A DNA stretch of 63,649 nt from Spirochaetales bacterium (GTDB lineage Bacteria; Spirochaetota; Spirochaetia; Treponematales; UBA12059). Location: NCBI GenBank assembly GCA_016926955.1, contig JAFGNN010000081.1, positions 1 to 63,649 of the forward strand, written 5' to 3'. Below are positions 8,455 through 17,391 of the stretch, in pieces (position 1 is the stretch's first letter; every line of letters begins with the position of its first letter). The notes below the pieces were generated by a model. The model was not told the DNA's origin, did no database searches, and saw only the letters and a list, made by a program, of their open reading frames with translations. The translations under genes were made by a program, and so were the position numbers.

Positions 8455-8483
8455 TTGACCGTACGCCGAAGGCGAATGATACT
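8455..8483 (+). promoter_or_regulatory. Promoter of the sugar ABC transporter operon
   Basis: TTGACC (8455-8460) is followed after 17 bases by GATACT (8478-8483), a near-consensus sigma-70 type promoter. It is 39 bases upstream of the solute-binding-protein start, which has AGGAGG. Confidence 0.7.
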
Positions 8484-8522
8484 GGTTGACTAGGCGCTCG
8501 GGCGCCAATCAGGAGGCTACTG

Positions 8523-9815
8523 ATGAAGAAGATCCTGCTCGCGGCTCTGCTGGTCGCGATGGCGGTCGCGATGGTCGGCGCGCAAGGCACCACCATCCGA
8601 GTCCTGCTCTCGAACCACCCGTACACGGAGTTCCTCAAGCCGCTCATCCCGGAATTCGAGAGGACCTACGGGGTCAAGGTCAATCTCGAGACCTACGACG
8701 AGAACCAGCTGAGCGCCAAGCTCATGACGGAGTTCGCCACGCGCATGTCGACGGTCGACGTCTTCATGACCCGCCCCCTGCAGGAAGGCAAGCTCATGTA
8801 CCTGAACGGCTGGTACGAGAACCTGAGCCCCTACCTCAAGGACTCCAAAAAGACGCCGAGGGATTTTGACTTCGGCGATTTCGCTCAGTCGGCCGTCGGC
8901 GTCTCGACCTATGCGAAGAACGTCTACGCCTTCCCGCTCGTCACCGAGTGGCAGGTGCTGTACTATCGCACCGACCTCTTCGCCGCGGCCGGGCTCAAGC
9001 CGCCGACCACCTTTGCCGAGCTCGAAGCCGCCGCGAAGAAGCTGACCGATCCCTCCAAGGACCAGTACGGCATCGTGTCCCGCGGCCAGGGCAACCCCGC
9101 GGTCACCCAGTTCTCGAGCTACCTCTACGGCTACGGCGGCGACTTCCTCAAGGGAGGCAAGGCCGCGGTCGAAAGCCCCGAATTCCTCGCCGCGCTCAAG
9201 TACTACGGCGGCCTGCTCAAGAATTACGGCCCCCCCGGAGTGACTGGCATGAGCTGGGCCCAGGGGCTCTCGCTGTTCCAGGCCGGCAAGGTGGCCATGT
9301 GGACCGATGCGTCCACCTTCCTCGGCCAGATCACCGATCCCGCCAAGTCAACCGTCGCCGACAAGGTCGGCGTCGCGGCCTTCCCCGCGGGTCCCAAGGG
9401 CAACAAGCCGTACTTCGTCACGGCCTGGGCCATGTCGATCGCCAAGCAGTCCCGCCAGAAGGCGGCCGCGTACAACTTCCTCACCTGGGCTACCAGCAAG
9501 GCGATGCTCACCAAGGCGCTCGGCCAGGCCAGCGTCGCGGTGGCCCGCAATTCGCCCTGGAGCAACCCGGGCATCCTCGCCGCTTTCGACGCCACCCAGA
9601 AGCAGCTCGCCGAGACGGCTTCGAAGACCATCCCGCTGGCGACCGGTTACGACCGCCCGCTCATGACCGCCGTCGGCGCCGCGCGCGACGCCATCGGACC
9701 GCTCATTGTCACGGCCATCGAGACCGGCGGCACGGCCAACCAGGCCGCGCAGGCCAAGAAGGTCGCCGAATCCCTGAACGAACTGCTCGACGCCGCGGGC
9801 GAACTCGGCAAGTAG
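8523..9815 (+). CDS. Sugar/polyol ABC transporter substrate-binding protein
   Basis: This encodes 430 residues. The signal peptide (MKKILLAALLVAMAVAMVGAQ) has a probable cut after VGA. The mature part is a family-1 extracellular solute-binding protein (TYDENQLSAKLMTEFATR, FPLVTEWQVLYYRTDLFAAAG, KVAMWTDASTF, AFPAGPKGNK). It delivers a sugar or polyol to the two permeases that follow. AGGAGG precedes the start. It is the first gene of the operon and is preceded by a good promoter. It resembles polyol-type (SmoE/MtlE-like) binding proteins more than maltose-binding proteins, but the ligand is not certain. Confidence 0.9.
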   Translation: MKKILLAALLVAMAVAMVGAQGTTIRVLLSNHPYTEFLKPLIPEFERTYGVKVNLETYDENQLSAKLMTEFATRMSTVDVFMTRPLQEGKLMYLNGWYENLSPYLKDSKKTPRDFDFGDFAQSAVGVSTYAKNVYAFPLVTEWQVLYYRTDLFAAAGLKPPTTFAELEAAAKKLTDPSKDQYGIVSRGQGNPAVTQFSSYLYGYGGDFLKGGKAAVESPEFLAALKYYGGLLKNYGPPGVTGMSWAQGLSLFQAGKVAMWTDASTFLGQITDPAKSTVADKVGVAAFPAGPKGNKPYFVTAWAMSIAKQSRQKAAAYNFLTWATSKAMLTKALGQASVAVARNSPWSNPGILAAFDATQKQLAETASKTIPLATGYDRPLMTAVGAARDAIGPLIVTAIETGGTANQAAQAKKVAESLNELLDAAGELGK

Positions 9816-9934
9816 CCGAAGTCCCGACCGGTTTCCCGTACCGTGTCCGAGGTCGCCCGCGCAGGCGGGCGGCCTCGTTCGCGGTGCCGGGCTTCGGTTC
9901 CCGGCGCGGCGCATCTCGATGAACGGAGGGCGGC

Positions 9935-10813
9935 ATGCTCGACGGAAAGCTCCTGGATCGGCACGCGAGGATCCTGTTCCCCTTGCCGGCCGTGGTCTTC
10001 ACCCTGGCCTTGCTGGTTTTTCCGGTGGCCTACACCGTGTGGGTCAGCCTGACCAACTGGAACCTCACCACGGGCTTGCCGCCGCGCTTCGTCGGGCTCA
10101 AGAGCTACGCCGCCGTCGTCCAGGATCCGCGATTCTGGTCCGCGTTCGTTCGGACGCTCTACTTCACCGGCATGGCGGTCGCCGCCGAGACGGTCCTGGG
10201 CGTGATCTGGGCGCTCGTCCTCAACCGCAACTTCGCCGGCAAGGGGATCGTGAAGACCCTGTTGCTTCTGCCGCTCGTCGCGACGCCGGTGGCCATCGGC
10301 ATTTCGTGGACCCTGTTCTACGAACCGACCATAGGCCTCGCCAACTGGGGCCTCAGGGCCATCGGCCTGCAGGGGCTCAACTGGCTGACCGACCGGGGCG
10401 TCGTCCTGCCCGCGCTCGCGTTGATCGACTTGTGGCAATGGACGCCACTCATCGCGCTCATCACGCTGGCCGGGTTGGCCGGCCTGTCGCTGGAGCCGTA
10501 CGAGTCGGCCCGCGTCGACGGCGCCAACGGTTGGCAGATCTTCTGGCACATCACCCTGCCGATGGTGGCCCCCGCGGTGCTCACCGGCGTGCTGCTCCGT
10601 TCCATCGACGCGCTCAAGACCTTCGACATCATCTACTCAACCACGCTCGGCGGTCCGAGCTTCGCCTCGGAGACGCTCAACATCTACTCCTACAACCTGA
10701 GCTTCAATTATTTCCGGCTGGGGCAGGCGGCCGCCTCGCTCATCTTCCTCTTCGCGCTGGTGCTCTCGTTCAGCGCGGTTGTTTCCCGGCTCCGCCGGCG
10801 CCTCGGGGTATAG
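9935..10813 (+). CDS. Sugar ABC transporter permease (MalF/UgpA type)
   Basis: This encodes 292 residues with six expected membrane helices. The cytoplasmic EAA loop, which contacts the ATPase, reads EPYESARVDGANGWQIFWHITLP near residue 190. GGAGGGCGGC precedes the start. It is the inner-membrane partner of the binding protein upstream. The next permease gene starts 1 base after its stop. No ATPase gene is present locally, so a shared MsmK/UgpC-type ATPase encoded elsewhere is likely. Confidence 0.92.
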   Translation: MLDGKLLDRHARILFPLPAVVFTLALLVFPVAYTVWVSLTNWNLTTGLPPRFVGLKSYAAVVQDPRFWSAFVRTLYFTGMAVAAETVLGVIWALVLNRNFAGKGIVKTLLLLPLVATPVAIGISWTLFYEPTIGLANWGLRAIGLQGLNWLTDRGVVLPALALIDLWQWTPLIALITLAGLAGLSLEPYESARVDGANGWQIFWHITLPMVAPAVLTGVLLRSIDALKTFDIIYSTTLGGPSFASETLNIYSYNLSFNYFRLGQAAASLIFLFALVLSFSAVVSRLRRRLGV

Positions 10814-10814
10814 C

Positions 10815-11627
10815 ATGAAGACGATCGCGCGCAAACTGCTCTTCGCCCTGCTCGTCCTGCTCATCGTGCTGCCCGTCATCTTCCCGCTGCTGTGGATCCT
10901 GATGTCCAGCTTCAAGACGCAGGTCGACATCACCGCCTCGCCGCCGCGCTGGCTCTTCGAGCCGACCCTGCGGAATTTCGAGAAGGTGTTCCGGGAACAG
11001 AACTTCCTCAAGTTCTTCATGAACTCGACCATCGTCGGCGTAACGGCGACCCTGCTGTCGCTGGCCCTCGGCCTGCCGGCGGCCTGGTCGATCGCGCGCT
11101 TCAAGCAGACCAAGCTCAACCTGCTCATCCTCGTCGCCCGCATCATGCCCGGCATCGCGCTGCTCCTGCCCTGGTTCCTCATCTTTTCGCGACTGGGGCT
11201 CATCGATTCCTACGCCGCGCTTATCATGTCCCACATCGTCATCGGGCTGCCGCTCGTCGTGTGGATAATGTCGAGCTTCTTCGAACAGGTGCCGCTCGAG
11301 ATAGAGGAGTCGGCGCGCGTGGACGGGGCGACGCGGCAACGCACCTTCGTCGAGATCGTGCTGCCGATATCGAGCCCCGGCGTCGTGACGGCCACGACCC
11401 TCTCGTTCCTCTTCTCGTGGAACAACTTCATGTTCTCGCAGGTGCTGTCCATGGAGCGCACGCGCACCCTTCCGATAGCCATCTACAACTTCGTGTCGTA
11501 CGCCGAGATCGACTGGGGCGCGGTCATGGCCGCCGCGGTGGTGATCATCGCGCCCGCCATAGTCCTGACCATGTTCTTCCAGAAGTATGTCATACGCGGC
11601 CTCACCATGGGAGCGGTCAAGGGCTAG
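10815..11627 (+). CDS. Sugar ABC transporter permease (MalG/UgpE type)
   Basis: This encodes 270 residues. The N-terminal helix (LLFALLVLLIVLPVIFPLLWIL) is followed by further helices and the EAA loop EIEESARVDGATRQRTFVEIVLP. It forms a heterodimer with the preceding permease. The start at 10815 was chosen because it lies 1 base after the upstream stop (TAGCATG) and gives the standard family N-terminus; an upstream in-frame ATG would place an unneeded tail inside the previous gene. It is the last gene of the importer operon. Confidence 0.92.
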   Translation: MKTIARKLLFALLVLLIVLPVIFPLLWILMSSFKTQVDITASPPRWLFEPTLRNFEKVFREQNFLKFFMNSTIVGVTATLLSLALGLPAAWSIARFKQTKLNLLILVARIMPGIALLLPWFLIFSRLGLIDSYAALIMSHIVIGLPLVVWIMSSFFEQVPLEIEESARVDGATRQRTFVEIVLPISSPGVVTATTLSFLFSWNNFMFSQVLSMERTRTLPIAIYNFVSYAEIDWGAVMAAAVVIIAPAIVLTMFFQKYVIRGLTMGAVKG

Positions 11628-11671
11628 CGCCACGATTTGACGGCCGGCCCCCGGTCCGCGATCATGATTTC

Positions 11672-12610
11672 ATGCCCCGCGCGCGACGGAACAGGCTCGA
11701 AGAACTCCACAGGCCGGCTATCGCGGTGGTCGTTCGTTACGCCGTGTTCGGCGCGGCGTGGATACTGCTTTCCGACCGCCTGCTCGCCGCGGCCCTCCCC
11801 GATCCGATCCTGCAGGAGCTTTTCCAGACCCTGAAAGGCTGGTTCTTCATCGGCGTGACTGCCGCCCTGCTCTACGGCCTCGTCTACCGCGAAATGGCCG
11901 TGCGCCAGACTCTCAGGAAGGCTGCCGACGCGGAAAGGGACCGGCAGGAAGGGCTCCTGCGCAAGGCCTTGGCGGAACGCGAGAGCCTGCTCGCAGAGGT
12001 GCATCACCGCGTGCGCAACAACCTCCAGGTCATGGACAGCCTCATGAACCTGGAGCGGCGCCGGGTCGATACCGAGCGGGACATGGATGGCTTCGAGGGC
12101 TTGCGCGCCCGGATCCGCGCCATGAGCCTGGTGCACGACCAGCTCTACCGCTCGGGCGACCTCGAACGCGTCTCGATGGCGGATTACGTCGACGCCCTGC
12201 TTCGGAGCCTGTGCGGAGGGGAGCGCGGGTGCGCCTATGAGAATCGCTGCGGCCAGGCGATGCTGCGGCTCGATGACGCCGTTCCCTTCGGCCTCCTGCT
12301 GACGGAGCTCGCGCTCAACACCGTCGCGTACGCGGGTCCGCGAGCGGTCTTCCGGATCGAGGCGCTCGAAGAGGCCGAGCGGGTGAGGGTCGTCGTCGCC
12401 GACAACGGGCCGGGCTTTCCGAAGGATTCGACGGGAAGCGGCGACTCGTTGGGGCTCGCGCTGGTCGATAGCCTCGCGAGGCAGCTCGGCGGGCGCGTCA
12501 CTTTCACGAACGAGGGCGGGGCGCGGATAGAATTCTCGATCGCGCGACGGGAGCCGGAGAGTGAAGTCGCGGTGCCTCGGGCGGAAGGGGAATCCGGACC
12601 GGCGACTTGA
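11672..12610 (+). CDS. Membrane sensor histidine kinase, HisKA_2 type
   Basis: This encodes 312 residues. Two N-terminal membrane helices with a short loop (VVVRYAVFGAAWILLSDRLL ... GWFFIGVTAALLYGLVYRE) match a sensor segment often seen before PAS or kinase domains. A short coiled coil leads to EVHHRVRNNLQVMDSLMNLE, the HisKA_2 box with the phosphoacceptor His. An HATPase_c domain follows (LLLTELALNTVAYAGP, VVADNGPGFPKDS, LGLALVDSLARQLGG). No response regulator is adjacent, so it is an orphan kinase. It starts 44 bases after the sugar permease gene and has no clear ribosome binding site, so the start is moderately sure. Confidence 0.85.
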   Translation: MPRARRNRLEELHRPAIAVVVRYAVFGAAWILLSDRLLAAALPDPILQELFQTLKGWFFIGVTAALLYGLVYREMAVRQTLRKAADAERDRQEGLLRKALAERESLLAEVHHRVRNNLQVMDSLMNLERRRVDTERDMDGFEGLRARIRAMSLVHDQLYRSGDLERVSMADYVDALLRSLCGGERGCAYENRCGQAMLRLDDAVPFGLLLTELALNTVAYAGPRAVFRIEALEEAERVRVVVADNGPGFPKDSTGSGDSLGLALVDSLARQLGGRVTFTNEGGARIEFSIARREPESEVAVPRAEGESGPAT

Positions 12611-12659
12611 ACCATGCGTGACGCTTGCGCCCCCGCCCGGTCGCGCCTATGATGTCACC

Positions 12660-13148
12660 ATGCGCACAGATTTGGCCATGCTGGTCGAGCTCGCCAACGC
12701 CGAGTTCGACGGGGAATCGTTCAACGGGCCCTCGCTGATGGCAACCCTCGAGAAACTCAGCCCGGAGGCGGCCGCCTCGCACGATACCTTCGAGGGGTAC
12801 TCCGCCTGGGAAACCGCTATCCACTGCCTCTATTTCAAGTACTTCATAGCGCGGAGCCTCGGCGCCGCCGGTTCGGTCGAGCCCTATCCCTTCGAGCAGG
12901 AAAGCTTCATCCGCGTCGAAGGCTCGGATCCCGAGGCCTGGAAGCAGCTCGACGCCTACCATCGGCGTGTGCACCATGCCGCGTGGAAGGCGATCGCGGA
13001 ACTCGACGAGGAACGCCTGGCCTCCATCATGCCCGAATGGAAGATACCCTACCGCGCCGCCATCGCCTGGCTCGCGTCGCATGACACCTACCACGCGGCG
13101 CAGATCAGGAACATGGGCGTGCCCGGACTCCGTTCGCCCCGCGACTAG
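12660..13148 (+). CDS. DinB-like four-helix protein
   Basis: This encodes 162 residues of predicted all-helical DinB/YfiT-like fold. A candidate metal triad is His in WETAIHCLYFKYF, His in YHRRVHHAAW, and SHDTYHAAQIRNM near the C-terminus, the last being the most typical DinB motif. DinB-family proteins are divalent-metal enzymes or thiol-transfer proteins, and this member's reaction is unknown. It is 49 bases downstream of the kinase gene on the same strand and is followed by a convergent hslO. Confidence 0.7.
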   Translation: MRTDLAMLVELANAEFDGESFNGPSLMATLEKLSPEAAASHDTFEGYSAWETAIHCLYFKYFIARSLGAAGSVEPYPFEQESFIRVEGSDPEAWKQLDAYHRRVHHAAWKAIAELDEERLASIMPEWKIPYRAAIAWLASHDTYHAAQIRNMGVPGLRSPRD

Positions 13149-13194
13149 CCGGCGGACGGGTAGGCTCGTCAGGGGCTTGCTCGATCCCGCGTCC

Positions 13195-14115
13195 TCAGGG
13201 CCGTTTCGCCTCGAGCATGGCCACCAGTTCGTCCCGTTCGAACAGATAAATCGATCCGCAGGCCTTGCACACGGTTTCCACCGGCCAGGGACCGTTTTCC
13301 GCCAGTTCGCGGAGGCCTTCGCCCAGGGCTTCGATGGACGCGGCGAAGCGTTCCTTCGAACAGGGGCAGTCGAAGCGGAAGGGGCGCGTTCCGAGGTAGA
13401 CGGGCGAAAGCTCCGCGAAAGTTCTTTCCACCAACGCTCCCGCGTCGCCGCCGTCCGCGAACCAGGACCCGATCGGGGGCAGGCGGCCGAAGGCCTTCTC
13501 CGCGCGCTCGATCGCGATGTCGTCGGCGCCCGGCATGGCCTGGAGCAACATGCCCCCCGCGCCTTCTGGACGACCGAGCCGGTCCGGCCGTACGCCCACC
13601 GCGACGGCGCTGCGGGTCTGTTCCGAGCGGAGGAAGAGCTCGGCGAGGTTTCTGGCCGGGCCGCCCTCGACAAGCTCCACCTGGCCGACGAAGGGGCGCG
13701 GCGCGCCCGCGATGAAGCGGGAGGCCGACAGGGTGCCCCGGCCTATCCAGGCCGCGGGATCGAGCGAAGCGGGCGTCGCGCTTCCCGCCTCGGCGGAGCC
13801 GCGCACGGAGCCGTCGGCCGCGCCTTCGACGGAAAAACCGGCCAGCGGACCGTCCGATTCCAGCACGAGCGACACGCGGTCCGCGCCCTTCAGGGTCGAG
13901 GCGTAGAGTCCGGCCAGCACGAGGGCGTGGCCGAGGGCGGTGGCGACGAAGGGCTCCGCGCGGTGCGCGGCGCGCGCGAGGGCGACTGCCCGCGTGCCCT
14001 GGATCGTCGCCAGGCGGAGCGTCCCGCCGAGCAGCGAGTGGATCGAGAGCGCGTCGGGCGGCAGGGCGGCGAGGCGCCGCTCGAGCTCCGCGTCGTCGAG
14101 GGAAACGGGATTCAT
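13195..14115 (-). CDS. hslO: Hsp33 redox-regulated chaperone
   Basis: This encodes 306 residues. It matches the Hsp33 fold and carries the C-terminal redox switch FDCPCSKERF plus ETVCKACGSIY (CxC...CxxC), which binds zinc when reduced and unfolds on oxidation to activate the holdase. The start at 14115 has GGAGGACC upstream. It lies 23 bases downstream of a GAF-domain sensor-like gene on the same strand, so the two may be co-transcribed. MsrB lies a few genes away, so the area has a mild oxidative-stress flavour. Confidence 0.93.
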   Translation of the reverse strand: MNPVSLDDAELERRLAALPPDALSIHSLLGGTLRLATIQGTRAVALARAAHRAEPFVATALGHALVLAGLYASTLKGADRVSLVLESDGPLAGFSVEGAADGSVRGSAEAGSATPASLDPAAWIGRGTLSASRFIAGAPRPFVGQVELVEGGPARNLAELFLRSEQTRSAVAVGVRPDRLGRPEGAGGMLLQAMPGADDIAIERAEKAFGRLPPIGSWFADGGDAGALVERTFAELSPVYLGTRPFRFDCPCSKERFAASIEALGEGLRELAENGPWPVETVCKACGSIYLFERDELVAMLEAKRP

Positions 14116-14138
14116 GAAAGGTCCTCCGTGCGGCGGCT

Positions 14139-15854
14139 TCAGGAATCGAGGGGGGGGAAGGATCCCGAGGGAAGGGTGAACGAAAAGAAGCCGCCCTTGC
14201 CGGAGAGTAGCTTGCCGCCCTGGAGTTCGAGAAGCCGTGCCGCCAGCACCGCGCCGAGGCTTTCCGACTCGGCGCCCGAGCCGTTCTCCTGGTCGCGCGG
14301 GGCGTCTCCGGATTCGATGCGGAAGACGGTTTCCCTCTCGCCCTCGACGCACGCGCACTCGATCCGGCCGACGCCGCGCTCGATAACCGCTCCGACAAGC
14401 TCGCGGAGTATGCGCACCAGGCGTCGCCGGTCCGCGATGACGGGCGCCTCCGCGCCGTTCGGGTCGACGGCGACGAGGCGTACGTGGCGGCCTGCCTGGG
14501 GGGCGCAGGCGTCCAGGGCTTCCCGGAGCGCGGCCCTGCCGTCCACGACCTCAACTTCGAGTTCGAGCCTTCCCGCCTCGAGCGCGGCGAGGTCGACGGA
14601 GGCGTCGGCGATGTCGAGAAGGCGGGAACTGTCGGCCGCGAGCCTGGAGATCGCGTCGCGGAGGCTGTCGGCATCCGCGTCGCGGTCGCCCGAGATCCGC
14701 TTGGCCAGTTCATGGCTCGCGGCTATCGGGGCCCGTATCTCGCGCGCGAGGGCCGCGAGGAAGCCGCTCTTGACGCGGCTGGCTCTTTCCGCCTCGGCCA
14801 GGGCTTCGCGGGTGCGGCCGTAAAGCCGGGCGCCGTGGATGGCGACCGCGGCCTGTCGCGCGAGGCCTTCGAGGAAGTCGAGGTCGAGGCTGGTGAAGCG
14901 TAGCTCGTCGGCGCCCCGCCAGACCGCCATGACGCCGATGGTGCGGTCCTTGACGATCAAGGGCGTCGCCATGAGCTTTTCCTCGCGGACGTCCTCGCCC
15001 GATCCGGGCACGTGGACGGACCGGTCGTCCACGACGACGTCGTCCACGATCTCGGACTTGCCGCTGCTCGCCACGGACCCGATTATGCCGACCCCCGGTT
15101 CGATGACGTCATTCTCTATGGCCTCCGCGTCGGGACCGCGCGCGATGATGGCCTTGAGGACGCGGTCCTCGTCGTCGAGCAGGTAGATGGCCGCGGCGTT
15201 GCGCGTCAGGAGCGAGCGCGCCCTTTCGACGATCAGTTCCAGCACCTCGGGCAGCTCGAGGGACGAGGCGAGCTCCCTGCCGAGCTCGACGAGCGCGGCG
15301 GTCTCGTCGGCGCGACGCTTGGCGGTTTCGTAAAGCCGCGCGTTGTGCACCGCGGCTCCCACGATGCCGGCTATGGTCTCGAGCAGCCGTACGTCGTCGT
15401 CGCGGAAGAAATCCTCGTGCTCGAGATTCTGAACCGAGACGACGCCGACCACCTGGTCGGCCGCGAAGATCGGCACGCCGAGCCAGCTCTTGGTGTTCCC
15501 GGCGCGTATGCTGAAGGCGCCGAGTTCGGCCATGCGCCGCTCGGCGTCGCGCTGCAGGAGCAAGGGCTCCTTGCGGATGATGACCAGGGAGGTCAGGCCT
15601 CGGCCGAGCCGGTAGGGTTCGACTTCGGTCCGTCCGGTGGAACTCATGAAATAGGGGATGCTGACCAGGTCGGTGACGGGATCATAGAGGGCGACATAGA
15701 CGATGCCCGTGCCGAAGATGTCGCGGAGCGCGTCGCCGACCACCTCGCAGAGCTTCCGCGCGTCCAGGTAGCGAGACGCTACCGAGGCGACGCGCTCGAC
15801 GGCGGTGAGCTCGCGCAGGAGCCGGCGGGTATCGTCCGAACGGGCGTCGTTCAA
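14139..15854 (-). CDS. Double-GAF sensor with degenerate histidine-kinase core
   Basis: This encodes 571 residues. Two GAF domains (about 20-175 and 190-345) contain typical stretches such as WLGVPIFAADQVVGVVSVQN and MATPLIVKDRTIGVMAVWRG. The region after residue ~360 aligns with a histidine kinase, but the H-box reads FLAALAREIRAPI, with Arg in place of the phosphoacceptor His. The N-box (RILRELVGAVIERG) lacks its Asn, and the glycine-rich ATP lid motifs are not recognisable. So this is probably a signal-binding pseudokinase or scaffold rather than an active kinase. No membrane helix is seen, so it should be cytoplasmic. It is upstream of hslO on the same strand. Confidence 0.82.
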   Translation of the reverse strand: MNDARSDDTRRLLRELTAVERVASVASRYLDARKLCEVVGDALRDIFGTGIVYVALYDPVTDLVSIPYFMSSTGRTEVEPYRLGRGLTSLVIIRKEPLLLQRDAERRMAELGAFSIRAGNTKSWLGVPIFAADQVVGVVSVQNLEHEDFFRDDDVRLLETIAGIVGAAVHNARLYETAKRRADETAALVELGRELASSLELPEVLELIVERARSLLTRNAAAIYLLDDEDRVLKAIIARGPDAEAIENDVIEPGVGIIGSVASSGKSEIVDDVVVDDRSVHVPGSGEDVREEKLMATPLIVKDRTIGVMAVWRGADELRFTSLDLDFLEGLARQAAVAIHGARLYGRTREALAEAERASRVKSGFLAALAREIRAPIAASHELAKRISGDRDADADSLRDAISRLAADSSRLLDIADASVDLAALEAGRLELEVEVVDGRAALREALDACAPQAGRHVRLVAVDPNGAEAPVIADRRRLVRILRELVGAVIERGVGRIECACVEGERETVFRIESGDAPRDQENGSGAESESLGAVLAARLLELQGGKLLSGKGGFFSFTLPSGSFPPLDS

Positions 15855-15948
15855 GAACGGCCTCCGCGGGTGGTGGATGGCTACACTCTAACCGTGGGCG
15901 GGCTTCGGCGCAAGCCGGACCGTCGGCGCGTCCGACTTGCGGCGCCTT

Positions 15949-16566
15949 TCAGCGCTTCCGGGTCAACAGCTTGCGGATCGGCTGCCACGCGGCGTATCCG
16001 GCCGCGAAGGGATCGCCGGATTCCGGCCGCTCAAGCCAGCGGATCGCGGCGAACGCGAAGGCGCCGCCGGCCAGCAGGGCGACGCCGGCGGACTCTGAGC
16101 CTTCCTTCAGCTCGCCGGAGGCGAGCGCCTCCTCGAACGCGGCCGCGATGGTACCCATGACGCGTTCCCGCCGTTCGGCGACCCGGCGCATGAGCTCGGG
16201 ATAGCCGCGGAAGACGCTCTCGGCGTGCAAGACCAGGTAGGCGTAGTCGGGGCTGGCCACGAGAATGTCGAGGGAGCCCCGGACCCCGTGCTCGAAGCGG
16301 GCCAGGCCTGACGGCTTTTCCGCGAAGAGCGCGTCGAACCGGTCGTGGAACAGGTCGAGGGTGTCGCAGAGCGCGGCGAAAATGCCGTTGACGCCGGGGA
16401 AGTGGCGGAAGATGGCCGGCTCCGTCACCCCAGCCCGCGTGGCTACGTTCTTGAGGGTGGCGGCGCGCGGTCCCTGTTCGCTCATCACCAGGGCCGCGGC
16501 CCTGAGAAGCGCGGTTTTGGCCTTGGTATAGGGCCAATCTGGCAGTTTGGGGGCAAGGTCGCTCAT
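15949..16566 (-). CDS. TetR family transcriptional regulator
   Basis: This encodes 205 residues. The N-terminal HTH is [41 protein letters not shown], the usual TetR DNA-binding layout; the C-terminal ligand domain is not recognisable. The gene is divergent from msrB and its 5' region is the AT-rich stretch 16567-16680, so msrB may be a target. The start is the first ATG and is 10 residues before the HTH helix. Confidence 0.9.
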   Translation of the reverse strand: MSDLAPKLPDWPYTKAKTALLRAAALVMSEQGPRAATLKNVATRAGVTEPAIFRHFPGVNGIFAALCDTLDLFHDRFDALFAEKPSGLARFEHGVRGSLDILVASPDYAYLVLHAESVFRGYPELMRRVAERRERVMGTIAAAFEEALASGELKEGSESAGVALLAGGAFAFAAIRWLERPESGDPFAAGYAAWQPIRKLLTRKR

Positions 16567-16709
16567 GGGGATGGTATTTTAGTATAATAACTCCAGAACT
16601 CCAACAAAAAAGCGTTGGGCGGAATAATATTTTTCAGGTCAGATTTAGAGGGCGGAGCGGACGCTTCACGAATCGCGATTCGCGGCCGCCCCGCGAGGGG
16701 GGGACGAGT

Positions 16710-17201
16710 ATGGGAAACGAAAGAAGGCCGGACGGACGACCGCGCTTCGCGCGAAACCTCGCGGATCTGGCTCGGGAGCTGGACGGCGAGCGTTATCGGG
16801 TCCTGGTCGAGGGGGGAACCGAGCCGCCCTTCCGCAACGCCTACTGGGACGAAAAGGGCGAAGGCCTTTACGTCGACGCCATCGACGGCACGCCGCTGTT
16901 CACGAGCCTGGACAAGTTCGACTCCGGCTGCGGCTGGCCGAGCTTCACCGCCCCGGTCGAGCCGGAAGGCGTCGAGCTGCTCGAGGACCGGAGCCACGGC
17001 ATGACGCGGACCGAAGTCCGTTCCGCCTCCTCGGGCGGACACCTCGGGCACGTGTTCGACGACGGCCCCGGGCCCCGCGGCGAGCGCTGGTGCATCAACT
17101 CGGCGAGCCTGCGCTTCGTGCCGGCCTCGGAGCTCGAAAAGGAAGGCTACGGCCGCTTCGCCGCCCTGTTCGGCGGCCGGAACGGGCGGAGCGGGGGCTG
17201 A
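16710..17201 (+). CDS. msrB: Peptide-methionine (R)-S-oxide reductase
   Basis: This encodes 163 residues. It reduces methionine-R-sulfoxide in proteins. The catalytic Cys is in [11 protein letters not shown] near the C-terminus; a resolving Cys is likely the one in [21 protein letters not shown] is the family core. The two CxxC zinc-binding pairs of the metal form are absent ([12 protein letters not shown] and SASSGGHLG stand there), so this is the zinc-free type. A purine-rich GAGGGGGGGA precedes the start. It is divergent from the TetR gene. Confidence 0.93.
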   Translation: MGNERRPDGRPRFARNLADLARELDGERYRVLVEGGTEPPFRNAYWDEKGEGLYVDAIDGTPLFTSLDKFDSGCGWPSFTAPVEPEGVELLEDRSHGMTRTEVRSASSGGHLGHVFDDGPGPRGERWCINSASLRFVPASELEKEGYGRFAALFGGRNGRSGG

Positions 17202-17391
17202 GCCGCGCGTGGCGCGTTCCCGGGGCAGGGCCGCAACCGGCGCGCCCGTCGCGCGTCCAATATGGCGAGCGCGCGGGACCGCGGGACGCCGAGACTGTCC
17301 GCGGAGCCCCGAGTCTGTCCGCAAGACCTGCCAAGGTCCGCGAAGGACGCGCGCATCCTGGATACGGCGCTTACCGGCGCGGAGCGAACAT

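Noticed and set aside
17202-17391. Gap between msrB and the hemolysin III gene with repeated CTGTCCGC words
   Set aside because: The repeats are short and imperfect and no promoter or hairpin stands out; treated as plain intergenic sequence.
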